Assembly: GCA_965153455.1 (NCBI GenBank)
Contig: OZ234495.1
Location: 8,304,875-8,368,874 of the forward strand
From: Sphagnum compactum
Lineage: Eukaryota; Bryophyta; Sphagnopsida; Sphagnales
Direction of reading: 5' to 3'
Length of the DNA stretch: 64,000 nt
Of this stretch, positions 23,701 through 35,689 are shown one piece after another. Both the position numbers and the translations under genes were made by a program. The notes beneath the pieces were generated by a model. It saw only the letters and a program-made list of their open reading frames with translations, was not told where the DNA came from and did not search any database. How positions within the stretch are numbered: the first letter of the stretch is position 1; each line of letters begins with the position of its first letter.

Positions 23701-25618
23701 TTGCTTCTTCTGTGTTGGGGATGTGAGCAGGAGCCATGCCAAACATGGTCAACACACTTTCCAGGTTCCATCACTTGCAAATGAGTTGGGTGTCTCCTTG
23801 ATGGACGTGCAGCAAGAACTTCAAAGACTGCAGGTACAGCTAATTCTAGGTTGACAACAGCTGAACAGTACATGCTTGTCCACATTTATGCAGGTTCATT
23901 GTTCAGCTATTTTCCTTCTGTTGCTGAGCTCTGACAGCATCCCTGCATGCAGAATGCTGGTGAAGTTTCTTACGAGCTTCAAGATCTGGCATTTTGCTTC
24001 AAAGTACTACAATTGCCCCGAGACATTTGTCACCTTGCGACTTCAATCACTGACCGCTTGAATGAAGTTGAACGCTGCAAGGTGAGTCTTCTGACAAAAA
24101 TTTAGAATGGGGAAAAATTCTATGTTGGTCTCTAAAGCAAGTAAAAATTCGTGCACATAGAAGCTTTTAGTGTGTAATTGGAAGATTGAACCTATTGGGA
24201 TTCTGGAAAAGCATATCAGGATTTGATATGAAAGACCCATAAGCTCAAATTGAAATCAAATGTAGATGCAAACTGTAAATCAGGTGTACAGTGGAGAAGG
24301 GGTGGGACTTGGGTTGTTTCAAATGTGAACTGAATCTGAAGATCTCAATCCATCAGATTTCTTAATGAAGTTCTGCATGGCTTCTGCTGGAGTTGGCACA
24401 ACAATCGAGATCAAGAGGATATGTGCTTCTTGAGAGAGCACTTCTAGTGCTTTCAACTGATGGGAAGTTTTGTTATGGACCAGGTGGCAAAGTTGGATGC
24501 AATGTATCTAGCAGCATCTGCAGCAGTTGCTCAGACAGGTGATCTACTCAATGTTGTTTCTGATGGAACTCCAGTCTCAAGTGAACAGGTTTCTCTACAG
24601 AAGACAATTGTTTCCTACTTCACAGATGATGACTACTCTTCCTCTCAATCAACTCCCAGCATTGTGGAATCTACCAGGTAATGCTGAGATCTGAAGACCA
24701 AAGGGTGTAGCAAACAGAATAGATTTTATGAAACAAGTTGCCTGTGAGCATTCTTTCTTGACCCATATGAGGGGTGGTGCCTCTTGATGGTTGGCCTTAA
24801 GAAGGTTGACTTGATGACTGATAGTCTGTTTGCCCTGTCTGTGCAGCTCATTCTTACGAGCAGACATCAAGGTAATCTCACAGCAAAAGTTCACTACTTC
24901 TTTATTCATTAAGGGCATAAATTACACAAGATCTTCTTGGTTAAATCCTTGATTTTAGTTAGCAAAAAAAATCAGCTTTAATGTTTTATTCTGAAAGAAG
25001 CAAGAATTACCATCTTACAACTCACATGGATTTGTAAACAGCTGTCAGCAGCTGATACACATTTGGCTCTGAGTTTGTGATTGCAGGTTTTCTTGAAAGC
25101 ACATGAGCATATAAGTTTCACAGGCAGGGCAGTGGCTCGAATTTTCCATGCGCTATGGAGCCCTGCATATCCCTATGCAACTTGGTCCAAGAACCATTTC
25201 TGGTAGGAATTGCAACTCCAAAGCAGTGCTGGGTTCAATCAATGTTCTCGAGTTTGAGAGTTGTGACTATGTTTATTAAAGTACCATGTGTCAAGCAATT
25301 CAGATTCTCAACAGTTAGGAGCTTTTTATAGGGCAATTGGAGCAGCAATGAAATCCTTAGTGAAATCTGGAATGAATGCCAATATCTCCCTTATGAATTA
25401 GAGCCCTGATTAGAAGTTCTAATTCACAAGGGGGATACTGGCTCTGGATACTCATGTGATGAATTTGCAACACTTCCTCCCTCATGTCCTTTTCTCTTGA
25501 CCTCTGGAAACTGTGCAGGGGACGATACTCAAAGACTGATTTTCATGCAGTCAAGGAATGTGCCAGCAGGGAAATACTTGAGCAGAGATCCAAAACAAGG
25601 CTATTACATTCTCGGTAA
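17759..25618 (+). CDS. RECQL5: ATP-dependent DNA helicase, RecQ family, plant RECQL5 type
   Basis: Proposed exons: 17759-19315, 19613-20236, 20363-20482, 20650-20703, 20902-21014, 21212-21421, 21558-21636, 21759-21812, 22008-22082, 22258-22311, 22458-22502, 22643-22737, 22865-22994, 23195-23293, 23477-23532, 23731-23833, 23953-24081, 24484-24677, 24847-24871, 25087-25202, 25519-25618. They sum to 4032 nt, 1343 residues, in one frame. Seen in order: NFVKLNI basic motif, Walker A (LPTGAGKSLCYQ), SPLVALMADQL, DEAHCLSEW, LTATAT, IIVYCTYQ, YHSGKSSSDR, VATVAFGMGLDKSDVGA, ETGRAGRDG (motif VI), then the C-terminal FWGRYSKTDF. This order and the C-terminus match Arabidopsis RECQL5, a 3'-5' DNA unwinding helicase. 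The protein is longer than the ~910-residue Arabidopsis one because of exon 1 (519 codons). The start is the first in-frame ATG. The exon 1/2 join is the weakest one. Confidence 0.93.
19001..19102 (+). repeat. In-frame 51-bp tandem duplication in RecQ exon 1
   Basis: Two near-identical 51-bp units each encode a 17-residue acidic segment of the form YYTEEI(x)TEEETESPR. The period is a multiple of three, so the frame is preserved. Confidence 0.9.
21422..21557 (+). other. Probable GC-AG intron in the RecQ gene (intron 6)
   Basis: The donor reads ACAG|GCATGT and the acceptor ATTGCAG|G, joining VSRPSHR to RKDLLSLL. This matches the Arabidopsis spacing more closely than the alternative, a weak GT donor at CCTAT|GTCATT that would also stay in frame but adds four residues. 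Confidence 0.6.
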
Positions 25619-26661
25619 AACAGGTCTCAGGCTTCACAGGAGAAATTTACTTTATACACAAGCTGATTTTGTTGTAGGAAATAGACAATCTGTCCACTAA
25701 TACAAAGATGCTCTAGAAAATACCCAAAGAGAGGGTCCATGAAATAAGAAAAGTTTATAACAATCTCTTACCACTGATAGCAGTGTCAGACACTTGTGTG
25801 TTTCAGCAATGATTGGAGGCTGTGTTACAAGATGAAGCATATAACTGCAGGTAGGGGTGTTTGCAGTTTGTGACAGTAGAAGGAAAGGAAGCAGTAATGA
25901 GTGAATTAGGAACTTTGATCCAGATGCAAAGAGGCATTGAAGACTTGGAGATCGAAGAGGGGAGATTAATATCTAGATTACAAGTAACAAATATATGATG
26001 CTTTCATTTTGAATCCACCTTCTGATCTAGTATGTTAGATTATTGGATTTCAAGGAGTGGGTTCTTGAGAAGAAGCCTTAGCATTGGAGGAGTATGCCAA
26101 AAAATACATAGAAAGCTTGTTGAAAGCTCTTTTGCACAAGGATGACCATGAATGCTTAGCCTAAAGACAAGACTCAAACTTACAAGGATTTGGCAACACA
26201 ACACGAGATAGTGATGAGTGAATGAATATGTAGTGAATGTTCAGCAGGTAATAGAGTTATCAGTAAAGTCACGTGATTAGCGGGTGAGAACAGATGCAAG
26301 ACAGAGAGATCTGTGTTCACCATCCAAAAAAAACAAAGCAAAACAAACCAACGACTCATTTTCACACTTTGCACAAGTAGAAAGGAAATATAAAACATCA
26401 ACAAATCAATGGCACACCTCCCCCCTTCCTCCACCCAATATTTTGCCGAGTACTATGTGGCCCCCCACCCCCCCCGTGACAGTGCTTGGAAATCATGAAA
26501 CTTCCACAAATTCAATTTCAGTTTCTTTGCAAAAAAAATATAGATACATGGCAGACTGAGACTGCACACACCTACCTCTACAGGCATCTGACTTCATTTG
26601 GTTGAAATTATGAGAAAATCTGAATTGGAGACAAAAAAAACACATGCTGAGAAGCCATGAG
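25619..26661. other. 3' flanks of convergent RecQ (+) and DUF2499 (-) genes
   Basis: The two genes face each other, so this stretch should hold both 3' untranslated regions. No further coding region is recognised. Confidence 0.5.
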
Positions 26662-27603
26662 TCACTCTTCACCTTCTCGAGAAGAACCTCCTACCTGTGA
26701 TTGCTGCTGTTGTTGGGATGCTTGATATATCCGGAATGCAGCAATCCACATGGTGCAGTTTCCTATAGCTGTCAATGCAGCTTGCAACACAACCAACAAC
26801 TCTAGAGAAGGAGCATTGTAGAAGAAATGCCAGGTGCATGCGCACATGGCTCCACCCAGGAGTGGCACCATTCCCCATGAAAGGCCCTTCCATGCTTCCT
26901 TGCCAGGGATGTCTCCATACCTCCACACCAGTGCCATTGCTGTTAACCATTCCACAACGCTAGCTACATGTATGATCCAAGTAGGAAGCGAGAGTGCGTT
27001 CTTGGGCTCCGTTGCAACCAGATCCCTCCAAGCATCTTCTACAGAATAAGCTCCAGCTGCTACAGCTTCTGTTGCAGCAGAAGCCAACCCTGGGTTCATC
27101 ACCAACAAACTCCCAGCTACAAACCCTAACCCTAACCCTAGTGGCACAGTTGAGTCCGGAGGTGGAGTTGTTTCTGGAACTTCTTCTTCTTCCTCTTCTT
27201 GCGAGAATCCAAGTTTTTGAACATAACAAGCAGGCAATAATGGTAGTGAAGAAAACACATTACTACTGTTGCTACTGTCTGAATCTGAGCCCAAATGTGA
27301 GGTGACGCTGCTGGTTTGCTGAAACCGAAAAGAACGGCAGAAGATTCTTTGCCTCCTCCTGTCTTCACACACTCCCCTTCTTCTTCTTCTTCTTCTTCTT
27401 CTACTACTACTACTACAAGCCAACAACTGTATGTGTAAACATGGCGAGCAATAGCAGCAGCTGTTTACTTCACATTTGCACACAGGAAAGATTGCAGAAA
27501 CAGATGTTGGAGTGGAAGAAAAAGATTTCAATGCCAGGACAGAAGAATATACATAAGAAAACGAAGAAGATGATGATGATGGGTGTGGTGAAAGCTTGGC
27601 CAT
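26662..27603 (-). CDS. Chloroplast DUF2499 (Ycf49-like) membrane protein
   Basis: A single uninterrupted frame of 313 residues with an ATG start. The N-terminal ~60 residues are rich in Ser and poor in acidic residues, as in a plastid transit peptide, followed by a basic Arg run (~70-80). A segment near residues 155-175 (GLGLGFVAGSLLV...GLASAA) resembles a thylakoid-type hydrophobic region ending in an Ala-x-Ala-like site. Residues ~202-293 are the DUF2499 domain: LPTWIIHVASVVEWLTAM, WKGLSWGMVPLL, ACTWHFFYN, QAALTAIGN. This is about three membrane segments. The family is shared by cyanobacteria and plastids; its biochemical role is not established. The tail is Gln-rich. The gene is intronless and convergent with the RecQ gene. 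The coding strand complement contains (CCCTAA)3 at about 27124-27143, encoding Leu-Gly repeats. Confidence 0.88.
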   Translation of the reverse strand: MAKLSPHPSSSSSSFSYVYSSVLALKSFSSTPTSVSAIFPVCKCEVNSCCYCSPCLHIQLLACSSSSRRRRRRRRRGVCEDRRRQRIFCRSFRFQQTSSVTSHLGSDSDSSNSSNVFSSLPLLPACYVQKLGFSQEEEEEEVPETTPPPDSTVPLGLGLGFVAGSLLVMNPGLASAATEAVAAGAYSVEDAWRDLVATEPKNALSLPTWIIHVASVVEWLTAMALVWRYGDIPGKEAWKGLSWGMVPLLGGAMCACTWHFFYNAPSLELLVVLQAALTAIGNCTMWIAAFRIYQASQQQQQSQVGGSSREGEE

Positions 27604-30600
27604 TGCTCTCCCCCACTGGCTCCTCTTCTTTCTCCCAATTCCTCAGCATAACAAAGCACACTTGGGAGACTCTTTAAGCTGCTGTAGGCACTAGGTACAT
27701 ACCACATGTGGAATAGTGTACAGGCCTGAGCATAGGTTTAGGTATATAGGTAGGTACCTAGTCTGGTATTGAAGGACCCCTACCTACCAGGCTGGTAGCT
27801 ATGATCCCTTAGGCGATACCTATGAGCCTTTGTAGGGACCTGAAATAATAACATCAGACCTCATACTACTAGTCCTACCCTAGTACCTAGAGGGCTAGTT
27901 AGGCACTAATTAATAATTATTTTTGAAGTTGCCCAAAATTCTGAAAAAATAATTTGTGCTTGCCAATTGCAAAAAATTTGATTGAAGCTCTCAAGCACAA
28001 TTGCTTCAGACATACAATATCGCTCGTTTCCTTTTAACAAAAACCTGTTTATTTCAGTAACACAACTTTTTTTGGGCATCCAAGTGAAGTTTGAAATCCA
28101 CTCCTACGAAATAACACATTCCAGATGTGTCGTACTCCACCATCTAAGAAACATTGAAGAAGATTCAGCTATCATAAATCTATGAGCAATTGGGGGTCTT
28201 TTTTCAAATCTACAAATGACAATATATCATTAGAAGAAAACTGGGTTTTTGTAACCAACCAATTTGCGACTAGTTGGGACTATTTGACATTTGCAACTAT
28301 TGTTGGTTATATCTACAACTACTTTTTGCATTTGGTCTTGCTTGCAACTACTCTATGATAATTTTGCATGACAATCTAGTTAATAGTGAATATGACCTTT
28401 GCAATATTGATGAAAACAATTTATTTACATTACATTTTATGAATTCTTTTGGGACATGGGTTATCCCATCCATAATGCATTTCAAAATAAAAATCATAGC
28501 AAAAATCACAGTTGGTTATTATTCATGTGGTTGGGGTGGGTAGGTGGGTGGTCAAAAGGACAATCCAACAATGTGAAATGAACTTGAAAAGGCAATTCCA
28601 CAATACACCAAATCTCATCCATGCACAAATCAAAATCGATGTCACAACATTATAAGACAAAAAACTAGTGTGTGGCATGTGTAGATGTAATTTTGAATGG
28701 TATTACACCTTATTTAGCCTAAGTTTGAAATTTAGTTTTTAAAAAAATTGATTTTATTGAATTTTCATTGGCAAATATCATTTAAAATTCAATATCTCTT
28801 ACATCTTAGGTCTAAAAATAATGAAAACATTGTCATGAAATCCTTCTCATTTAGATATTTCTTCACAGTGCCACAGATGTGCAATGACAATGTTTCAAAA
28901 CTATTTTTTTTTTTTATTATTATATTTTCAATAAAAACAATTCACACTAAGGTGACAAAACAGAAATTGGAAATTTTGGTTTTTTCAATGCAATATTTTT
29001 TCAAAAAAGTGAAAATTTCCCAAATTTCTGCAGGATAAAACGAAAAAAAAAAAACACTTGTCATAAAATCTGAACACTTGGGACATATTAAAATTGTAGG
29101 TTATGTCGTTTTTTTTACAAATCTATTACATTGATAAGAACTAACAAAAAAAATCACATTGGAAAGTTTGTCAAATTTGGCTAATGCACACATTCATTAT
29201 GGAATTTGTGTAAATATTATAGTTGAATAAAGAAATTCCAATTCCTTTTTTTTATCAAAGAAATATTTTCATATGAAAGAACATGACATCATGTATGATT
29301 TATCTTTTTTGTGTTTATTATTTATTTATTCTTCCGTTTGTTAACGTCTCCTGAAACCTAGCAAATGGGTGAAGCATTATCTCAATATATGTTATGTATT
29401 ACATATCCCTTTTATATGTCCTCAAAATTTCTTCACATCTTAATTGTTGAATCAAGGTATACAACTTTGAAGTGTTATAACCTTGAATGTTTAGAAATGG
29501 CAATACACTTCCCAAAAGGTTTTCAAATTTGCTTGAATTCAAGGTCGTCAAAATATATTGCATAGTGATTCACCATCATTGCCTTTAAATATATCATATT
29601 TTACTTTTAATACATCAATATTTTTATATCAATTAACCAAAATGTCATTTGTTTAATAATTGATTAAGAATAATAGCCAAACACAATATGTCCAATGATG
29701 AAAATAGACCTAGTCCTTTAATTTTCAACAAATACATTTTTCTAGTAATTGTATTTGACAAACAAGTGATTAAAATAAAATCATGTAAAATATGCTAATC
29801 GTTACCAAAAAGATTAATTCCACCTTTGTACAATAAAATATTTAAGTTCATTTTTCATCATTTAAAATGGATTCTGTTTATTTTCACAAATCGTGAGAAT
29901 GTGTTTAATTATTATGCATTAGATGAGAAATACTAGTCAAAAACAACAATCACCATCTTGATAGCAATGGAAACACGGATTTACACATTAAAAAAATGAT
30001 AATCATTAGTTAGAAAATAAAACAAATTAGTTTAACAATTTCATTTTTCATGAACGTACCAATGACATGTTGCATTTTATTTTTTTACCTTGAAAATATT
30101 TTATGACAATTCAAATAAGGCATGTCACATTATTTGTTTGGTGGATCATATTTCCATTAATAATTGGATTAATATGATTACACCAAACAATTAATTCATA
30201 CTTATGATACACCATAAGTAAAAGAATGATAATGTCAACTAATATGTGAAAATATTTTGTAAATTATGGATTACATATAAAACATTAAATGGACTATGGA
30301 ATTTGGAATATATATCACAATCTAAAGAAAAACACATTTTATATGGATGTTTAACCATTTTAAATAATTGGGAAGTTATTTTTTAATTTAAAGCTTTACA
30401 CTTATGGCAACACAAACATATCACAAAAAATATGAAAAATATAAACCGAGGTTGAACATAAACTTGAAAAAAAAGTACCTATTAAGAAATTTTCAAATTT
30501 GTGTTTTAATTTAGTCTTATTGAACTAGTATCATCACAATTCTACTATATGATATGATATGACATATTTCCAACCATTTATTCTAGATGTAAAAATTTCA

Positions 30601-31127
30601 TGACATCAAAAAAATTTAAAAAAAATTGATGTAATGAATAATGTTAAAACCAATAACTATATATATATATATATATATTCTAAAACAACTATAAAAGATG
30701 CAAAGAATGACTAGAAATTTTATATTTAAATATGCAAAATCATGGCATGTATTGAGAACGTGACAAAAATATACATGGTAAGTGGACTAGGCAATCATGA
30801 TGAACAATGCACGTTGCCTCACATCACTTGGTCCCACTTCAATATTGTACCATCAAACACCAATTTGATTCGTATGTTCCTTAGGCTTAGGTATAAATAT
30901 GACATGCAAGTTCATTGAAATGTACAACAATGGGTCAACAACCTTTATAATGTCATGTGGAAACTTGTGGCACATCTTGTACAAAGGTCCCAAGTATTTG
31001 ATTGCTTGATAGGTATAACTTTTATTGTTTTTGTTCTTCCACTTCTTGTCAATCATAGTTGATAAATTACAAAACACATGTTTTGTTTTCTTGGATCAAA
31101 TAGTACAAGTTTTTGAAAACTCTCCAA
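27604..31127. other. AT-rich intergenic region
   Basis: The first ~150 bases should hold the DUF2499 promoter and leader; several TAGGTACC-like words occur at 27690-27830. The rest is strongly AT-rich with no gene recognised. An (AT)n run lies at 30658-30679. A possible CACTA-type end at 28229 is listed separately. Confidence 0.5.
28229..28290 (+). mobile_element. Possible CACTA-type transposon terminus
   Basis: The sequence CATTAGAAGAAAACTGG followed by a GCGACTAGTTG-like word resembles the CACTA superfamily end (CACTACAAGAAAA..., then GCGAC subterminal words). The first bases differ from the canonical CACTA, and no matching inverted end or transposase was found. Confidence 0.25.
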
Positions 31128-32150
31128 ATGGCAAACTTCAAAATCAATTTTGTGTTGATTTCATTTTTTTCCATTTTTTTGGCATTTATTTCCATGCAAT
31201 TGACGGTCACTTTTGTTGAAGCTATGGAAACAAATCCAATGAATGTTAAAAAAATTATTGGAAGTCGTTATTTGTTAAGCGATTCAATCAAAATATCAAA
31301 AACCTTACTTCAAATTCCATGTGGCAAAATATTTTGCCCCAATTCAAAACCAACATGTTGCAATGAAACTTGTACAAATCTTTCAAATGACCCCAACAAT
31401 TGTGGAGATTGTACAGATCCATGTAATGAGAATTCTTTTTGTTTGGATGGTGTTTGTCGACTTGTAGCGCCACCTTCAATTTCTTCATTTCCATCTCCCC
31501 CTCCACCATCACCACCACCATCACCACCACCACCTCCATCTCCACCTCCACCACCATCACCGTCACCACCACCACCTCCTTCGCCCCCTCCCCCATCACC
31601 ACCGCCACCTTCGTCTCCACCTCCACCATCACCTCCACCTCCACCATCACCACCTCCACCATCACCACCACCACCTCCCTCACCCCCTCCCCCATCACCA
31701 CCTCCACCTCCGTCTCCACCTCCACCATCACCTCCTCCTCCTTCATCTCCACCTCCACCATCACCACCACCTCCTCCTCCCTCACCACCTCCCCCATCAC
31801 CGTCACCGCCGCCTTCATCTCCACCACCGCCACCTCCTTCACCCCCTCCGCCATCACCACCACCACCTCCCCCTCCGCCACCATCACCACCTCCTTTGTT
31901 TTCTCCCCCTCCCCCATCACCATCACCGCCACCACCTCCTCCCCCTTCACAAATTTGTCTTATAAATTGTTCAAATCTACTTCCACTAGGGCAATTCACT
32001 TGTTGTCATAATATTTGTTGGTTCATTGAAGATTTTCTTTTTGACCCAAACAATTGTGGGGGTTGTGGCATTAAATGCCCATTGCAACAATATTGTTGCA
32101 ATAAAAGTTGTGTAGACCTTTCAACCGATCCCAACAATTGTGGAGGTTGA
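31128..32150 (+). pseudogene. STIG1-like secreted protein with extensin-type proline linker, C-terminal module broken by stop codons
   Basis: Starting at the first in-frame ATG, the frame gives 340 residues. Residues 1-32 form a signal peptide with a long hydrophobic core. Residues ~65-110 are a Cys-rich STIG1 module (CGKIFC, CCNETC, NDPNNCGDC, C...C). Residues ~118-272 are an extensin-like linker of Ser-Pro(3-9) blocks, likely a hydroxyproline O-glycosylation region in the cell wall. From ~276 a second STIG1 module begins (CLINC, FDPNNCGGCGIKC, QQYCCN, TDPNNCGG) and is cut by TGA at 32148-32150, where the family would have a Cys codon. After the TGA the same frame keeps reading like the module (GVKCIDGQR) until a TAA, then more coding-like sequence to about 32318. 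This suggests a recent loss rather than a natural end. It may still be expressed as a truncated protein. No intron is seen. Confidence 0.75.
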
Positions 32151-32318
32151 GGGGTCAAATGCATTGATGGTCAACGATAATACTTGTGTCGCCTAGCTTT
32201 GGTTAACACCAAATGTCAACCTCCATATGTCGAAGTTATTATGGAATTACTTTCTATCGACCATATCAACCTTATATTGAGACCACCTCCTTATTTCAAC
32301 TATTTTACTATTACTTGA

Positions 32319-32777
32319 CCATTATTTGTTGGAATAAAATAGTGAAAAACACAATTTGATTGATTCTTCACTAACAATCATGCATGGATATCATGATATA
32401 CCAAAAGTTATGACGATCTTTTATCAACTACAAATGATATCTAATTTGGTATGAAAGATTGTTTTATATTTTGTTGTGATGACATTATAACACACACACA
32501 CACACCCACACACATATATATACAGTTTTCGTTATAAACTCAATCATGTTCAAACACACGAAACCAAGTATAATCATTAAATAACTTTAATGCAATGTTA
32601 AAATGATCAAATGCAATCACATGACATTAGTCAACATGTTGCTAATGATTATGGACAAAATAAAAGTTTGACAAAAACCTACACTACATGAACATCCAAA
32701 CTGTAGTTGTGGTTAAAATATTGTTTGAATCTTTGAGTTTTTTATGCTTTCATGTTTTGTTAAATAAGGGAGTTACA

Positions 32778-32812
<35 letters not shown>

Positions 32813-34769
32813 TGACAAAACATTTAATTCTTTTTGTTCAATGATTTTTTTGGGGTCTTTTCCATGAAATTATCTTTACTAAATCATGTCATGCTTGTCC
32901 ATTTTTAAATACAAATGTTCTTACAATTAAGATCAAACCAAAATGTTAAGTGGTTGCGGCTCATATCCAACTTGCAAATGGTTGTTCAATTCACCATTGT
33001 GTCATGTTAGATCTTACATAAATTACAACCCATGTGGTTATAGTTTCAATGAATGGGTCAATGAATGACCAAAAAACCATATGGGGACCGATCGAGGTTC
33101 AAACCATTGGGGAAAGTTGCAACGCAATTGCATTGTATTTGTTTTTAAGGACAAAACATGACCCCTTCGAAAGGAAGTAGTAGGCTTGTGGTATGCAATG
33201 TAAAGATAAAACAATCCAATCTTTTGACTAAAAAATTAAAATTAACAAATTAATTGAATCATTAAGTTATTTATGACACAAAATCAATAATTATTGATTA
33301 ATTTATCAAACGTAAAAATATGTTTTTCTATGCATGAACCCATGCATGAAACATAATTTATGACCTTTAACATCAATGTTACAAGTTGTTAATATTTTCT
33401 CGTTCAATGATTAATGAATGTTAAATACATAAATGAACTTAATGATATCCTAATTAAACTTCTAGCACCAAATATTTTTATAAGTTGATGGACAAGACAT
33501 GATTTATCATTTGGAGGAACATATGTGAATGTTAATGCGAAAATAATACATGTTTCAATAGCAATCAACTTGACATTTAATATAATAAGTCAAGGCAAAA
33601 AAAAAACCATGATTCATAATGGGTAGCCAAATGGGAAAATGTTAGCTTGTAATTGAAATTTATGACAACCAAAGGAAGCCTTTCAAATGATATTTCATCC
33701 TACAATAATTCATTTCCATATTATCCATGTCATCAACAAACGTTGTTAAACATTAAGTTGTGTCTTGGACACTTTAATGGACAAAAATTGACTAGCTAAT
33801 GAACAAAAGTTTAAATTCATTTGAGTTCCAAAAAAAAAAACCAATTTCAATGTATTCATATTCAAGCTTTGTCCATTGCTTAGAAATAAGCACCAATTTC
33901 ATTACGTGCAACAAATGAAATCTATTCATGGATGAAATGTAGTTGAAGAGTTATTGCTTTGAACTTTAAATTCTGAAATGTCTTTTTTTGGAAAACATTT
34001 ATGGTTCAAAAAACATGTTTGGAAATGAATTTCAAGCATATTGTAATAAGCTATTATATGCAAGGTTTAAGTTATAAACATGGAAGTTGGGTTTTATGCA
34101 TTTGTTAATATGTAGCCATATTTTTTAAAGAAAGTTTTAAATGAAAAATTTACAAAAATGTGTGAAATTTGTTAATTTTAAACTATCATTTAGGCTTATT
34201 AAGTAATTAATCCTACTTAAATAAAAAAATATTGGCTCTACAACCATCCATAAGTTTTATGATTTTGACTATATCCAACATTGAATTATATATTTGTCCT
34301 TCCATTTTATGTTCATATTTTGAATAAAATTGAAACATACATAAAAAATATATTGTGTGATTAAATGAAGCAAAATGTGGTGATCTAAACATGTCCAAAA
34401 TCAACATTGACATCTTGTTTGAATTTAAACAATGAAAAAAACTTTATATATCATCGATAATTTTATGAACAATAATTGCAATACCTATGGTTTTCACTAG
34501 TGCAAGATACTAAAAACTTCAATGTTGGGTGAGATTAAAACCATATGGTAAGGTCAAATGAAATCAGTTTCTAGGTATGCATGAATTAACACAACTTATT
34601 TAACTTTTTCACTAACCTCAATAATGGAAGCCACCGAATGCATGTGGTGTTTGAACATGTAATTTACAATGCCCACACTAGTGTACATAACATAGGCACA
34701 ATACAAACATGATGGGTCCATGGCAATGCCAATGAACAATTTTATCTAGGGACCACATGCATAACATTT
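32319..34769. other. AT-rich intergenic DNA
   Basis: No gene recognised. (CA)n occurs at about 32490-32515 and (AT)n at 32781-32808. Confidence 0.5.
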
Positions 34770-34830
34770 CACTAGAAGAAAAATGGCTATTAGCGACTTG
34801 TCAAACGCAATTAAATTATGTATTGCAACA
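34770..34830 (+). mobile_element. Possible CACTA-type transposon terminus
   Basis: CACTAGAAGAAAAATGGC followed by TATTAGCGACTTG is close to the classical CACTA-superfamily end, with a GCGAC word at the usual distance. It points the same way as the candidate at 28229, so the two cannot be the ends of one element. No partner end or transposase was identified. Confidence 0.35.
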
Positions 34831-35689
34831 ATTTGCAAGAAAACATTATCCAATTCAATTTGTGACTTGTCCCTTTTAAACAAGCAATTTGGTGAATTTA
34901 GATATCTATTGCAAGATCAATCTTCACAAGAGTAACATTTATTTAATTGAGAATTCATACCATGGTTAAGTTTTAACACAATTACAAATATAATTTTAAA
35001 TATTAAAAATATATTTAACAAGATTTGGTTGGGGGGTGGACTTTCCAAATGTTAGAAGTGAAAGGAACCAAATTTGGTGTTTTCACCATGTGACGTAATT
35101 ATATCTTCATTCACCTTAAATAATCATTTTTATGTTTCCAAGTGCTCCCAATTAATCCTATATGATTTTAATACATCTACCATTCGTTCTTCGTTCACAT
35201 GTTTTCCATGATATTACCTCCAATATCCCTTATGGTTGAAGGTTCCCTAAGAGGTTTCTAACATGTTATCTTATGTTCCCACATAATTCACATTACCATG
35301 AAAGTAAGAATAAAATTTAATAAATGTTATTAGATCAAGTGTTTACATCGCCTATTCCAAACCTCTGTCCAAAACAAAAGTTGTGAAATATCTATAAATT
35401 AAAATTCATGAATAACAAATCCATCATCTTTCAATCAACTACATCCAACATTTCCAAAAGAAAGTGTATAAGAAAAAAATATAAAAATATGTCAAACTAA
35501 CAATCTACAAATGTAACATGGACTATTAAATAATGAATCTAAAGCAAAGCTCCTCCAAGCTCCAAGTGTGACAAGCTCCAAATCATGTCCAACATAATCA
35601 AAGTGTAAATTGGTTCCAAAATAGCCCAAGATTGAATACATGTTCTTTTAGGAAATGTTTCATAAACATGACATTGGGAATTGTAAGAT
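34831..35689. other. AT-rich intergenic DNA
   Basis: No coding region or clear repeat is recognised. Confidence 0.45.

Noticed and set aside
31310-31999. 229-codon Gly-rich minus-strand frame over the STIG1-like gene
   Set aside because: It is the mirror of the Ser-Pro codon repeat on the plus strand; the repeat keeps all frames open.
31439-32011. 190-codon Ser/Thr-rich plus-strand frame
   Set aside because: Another frame through the same proline repeat; the Cys-rich modules support the other frame.
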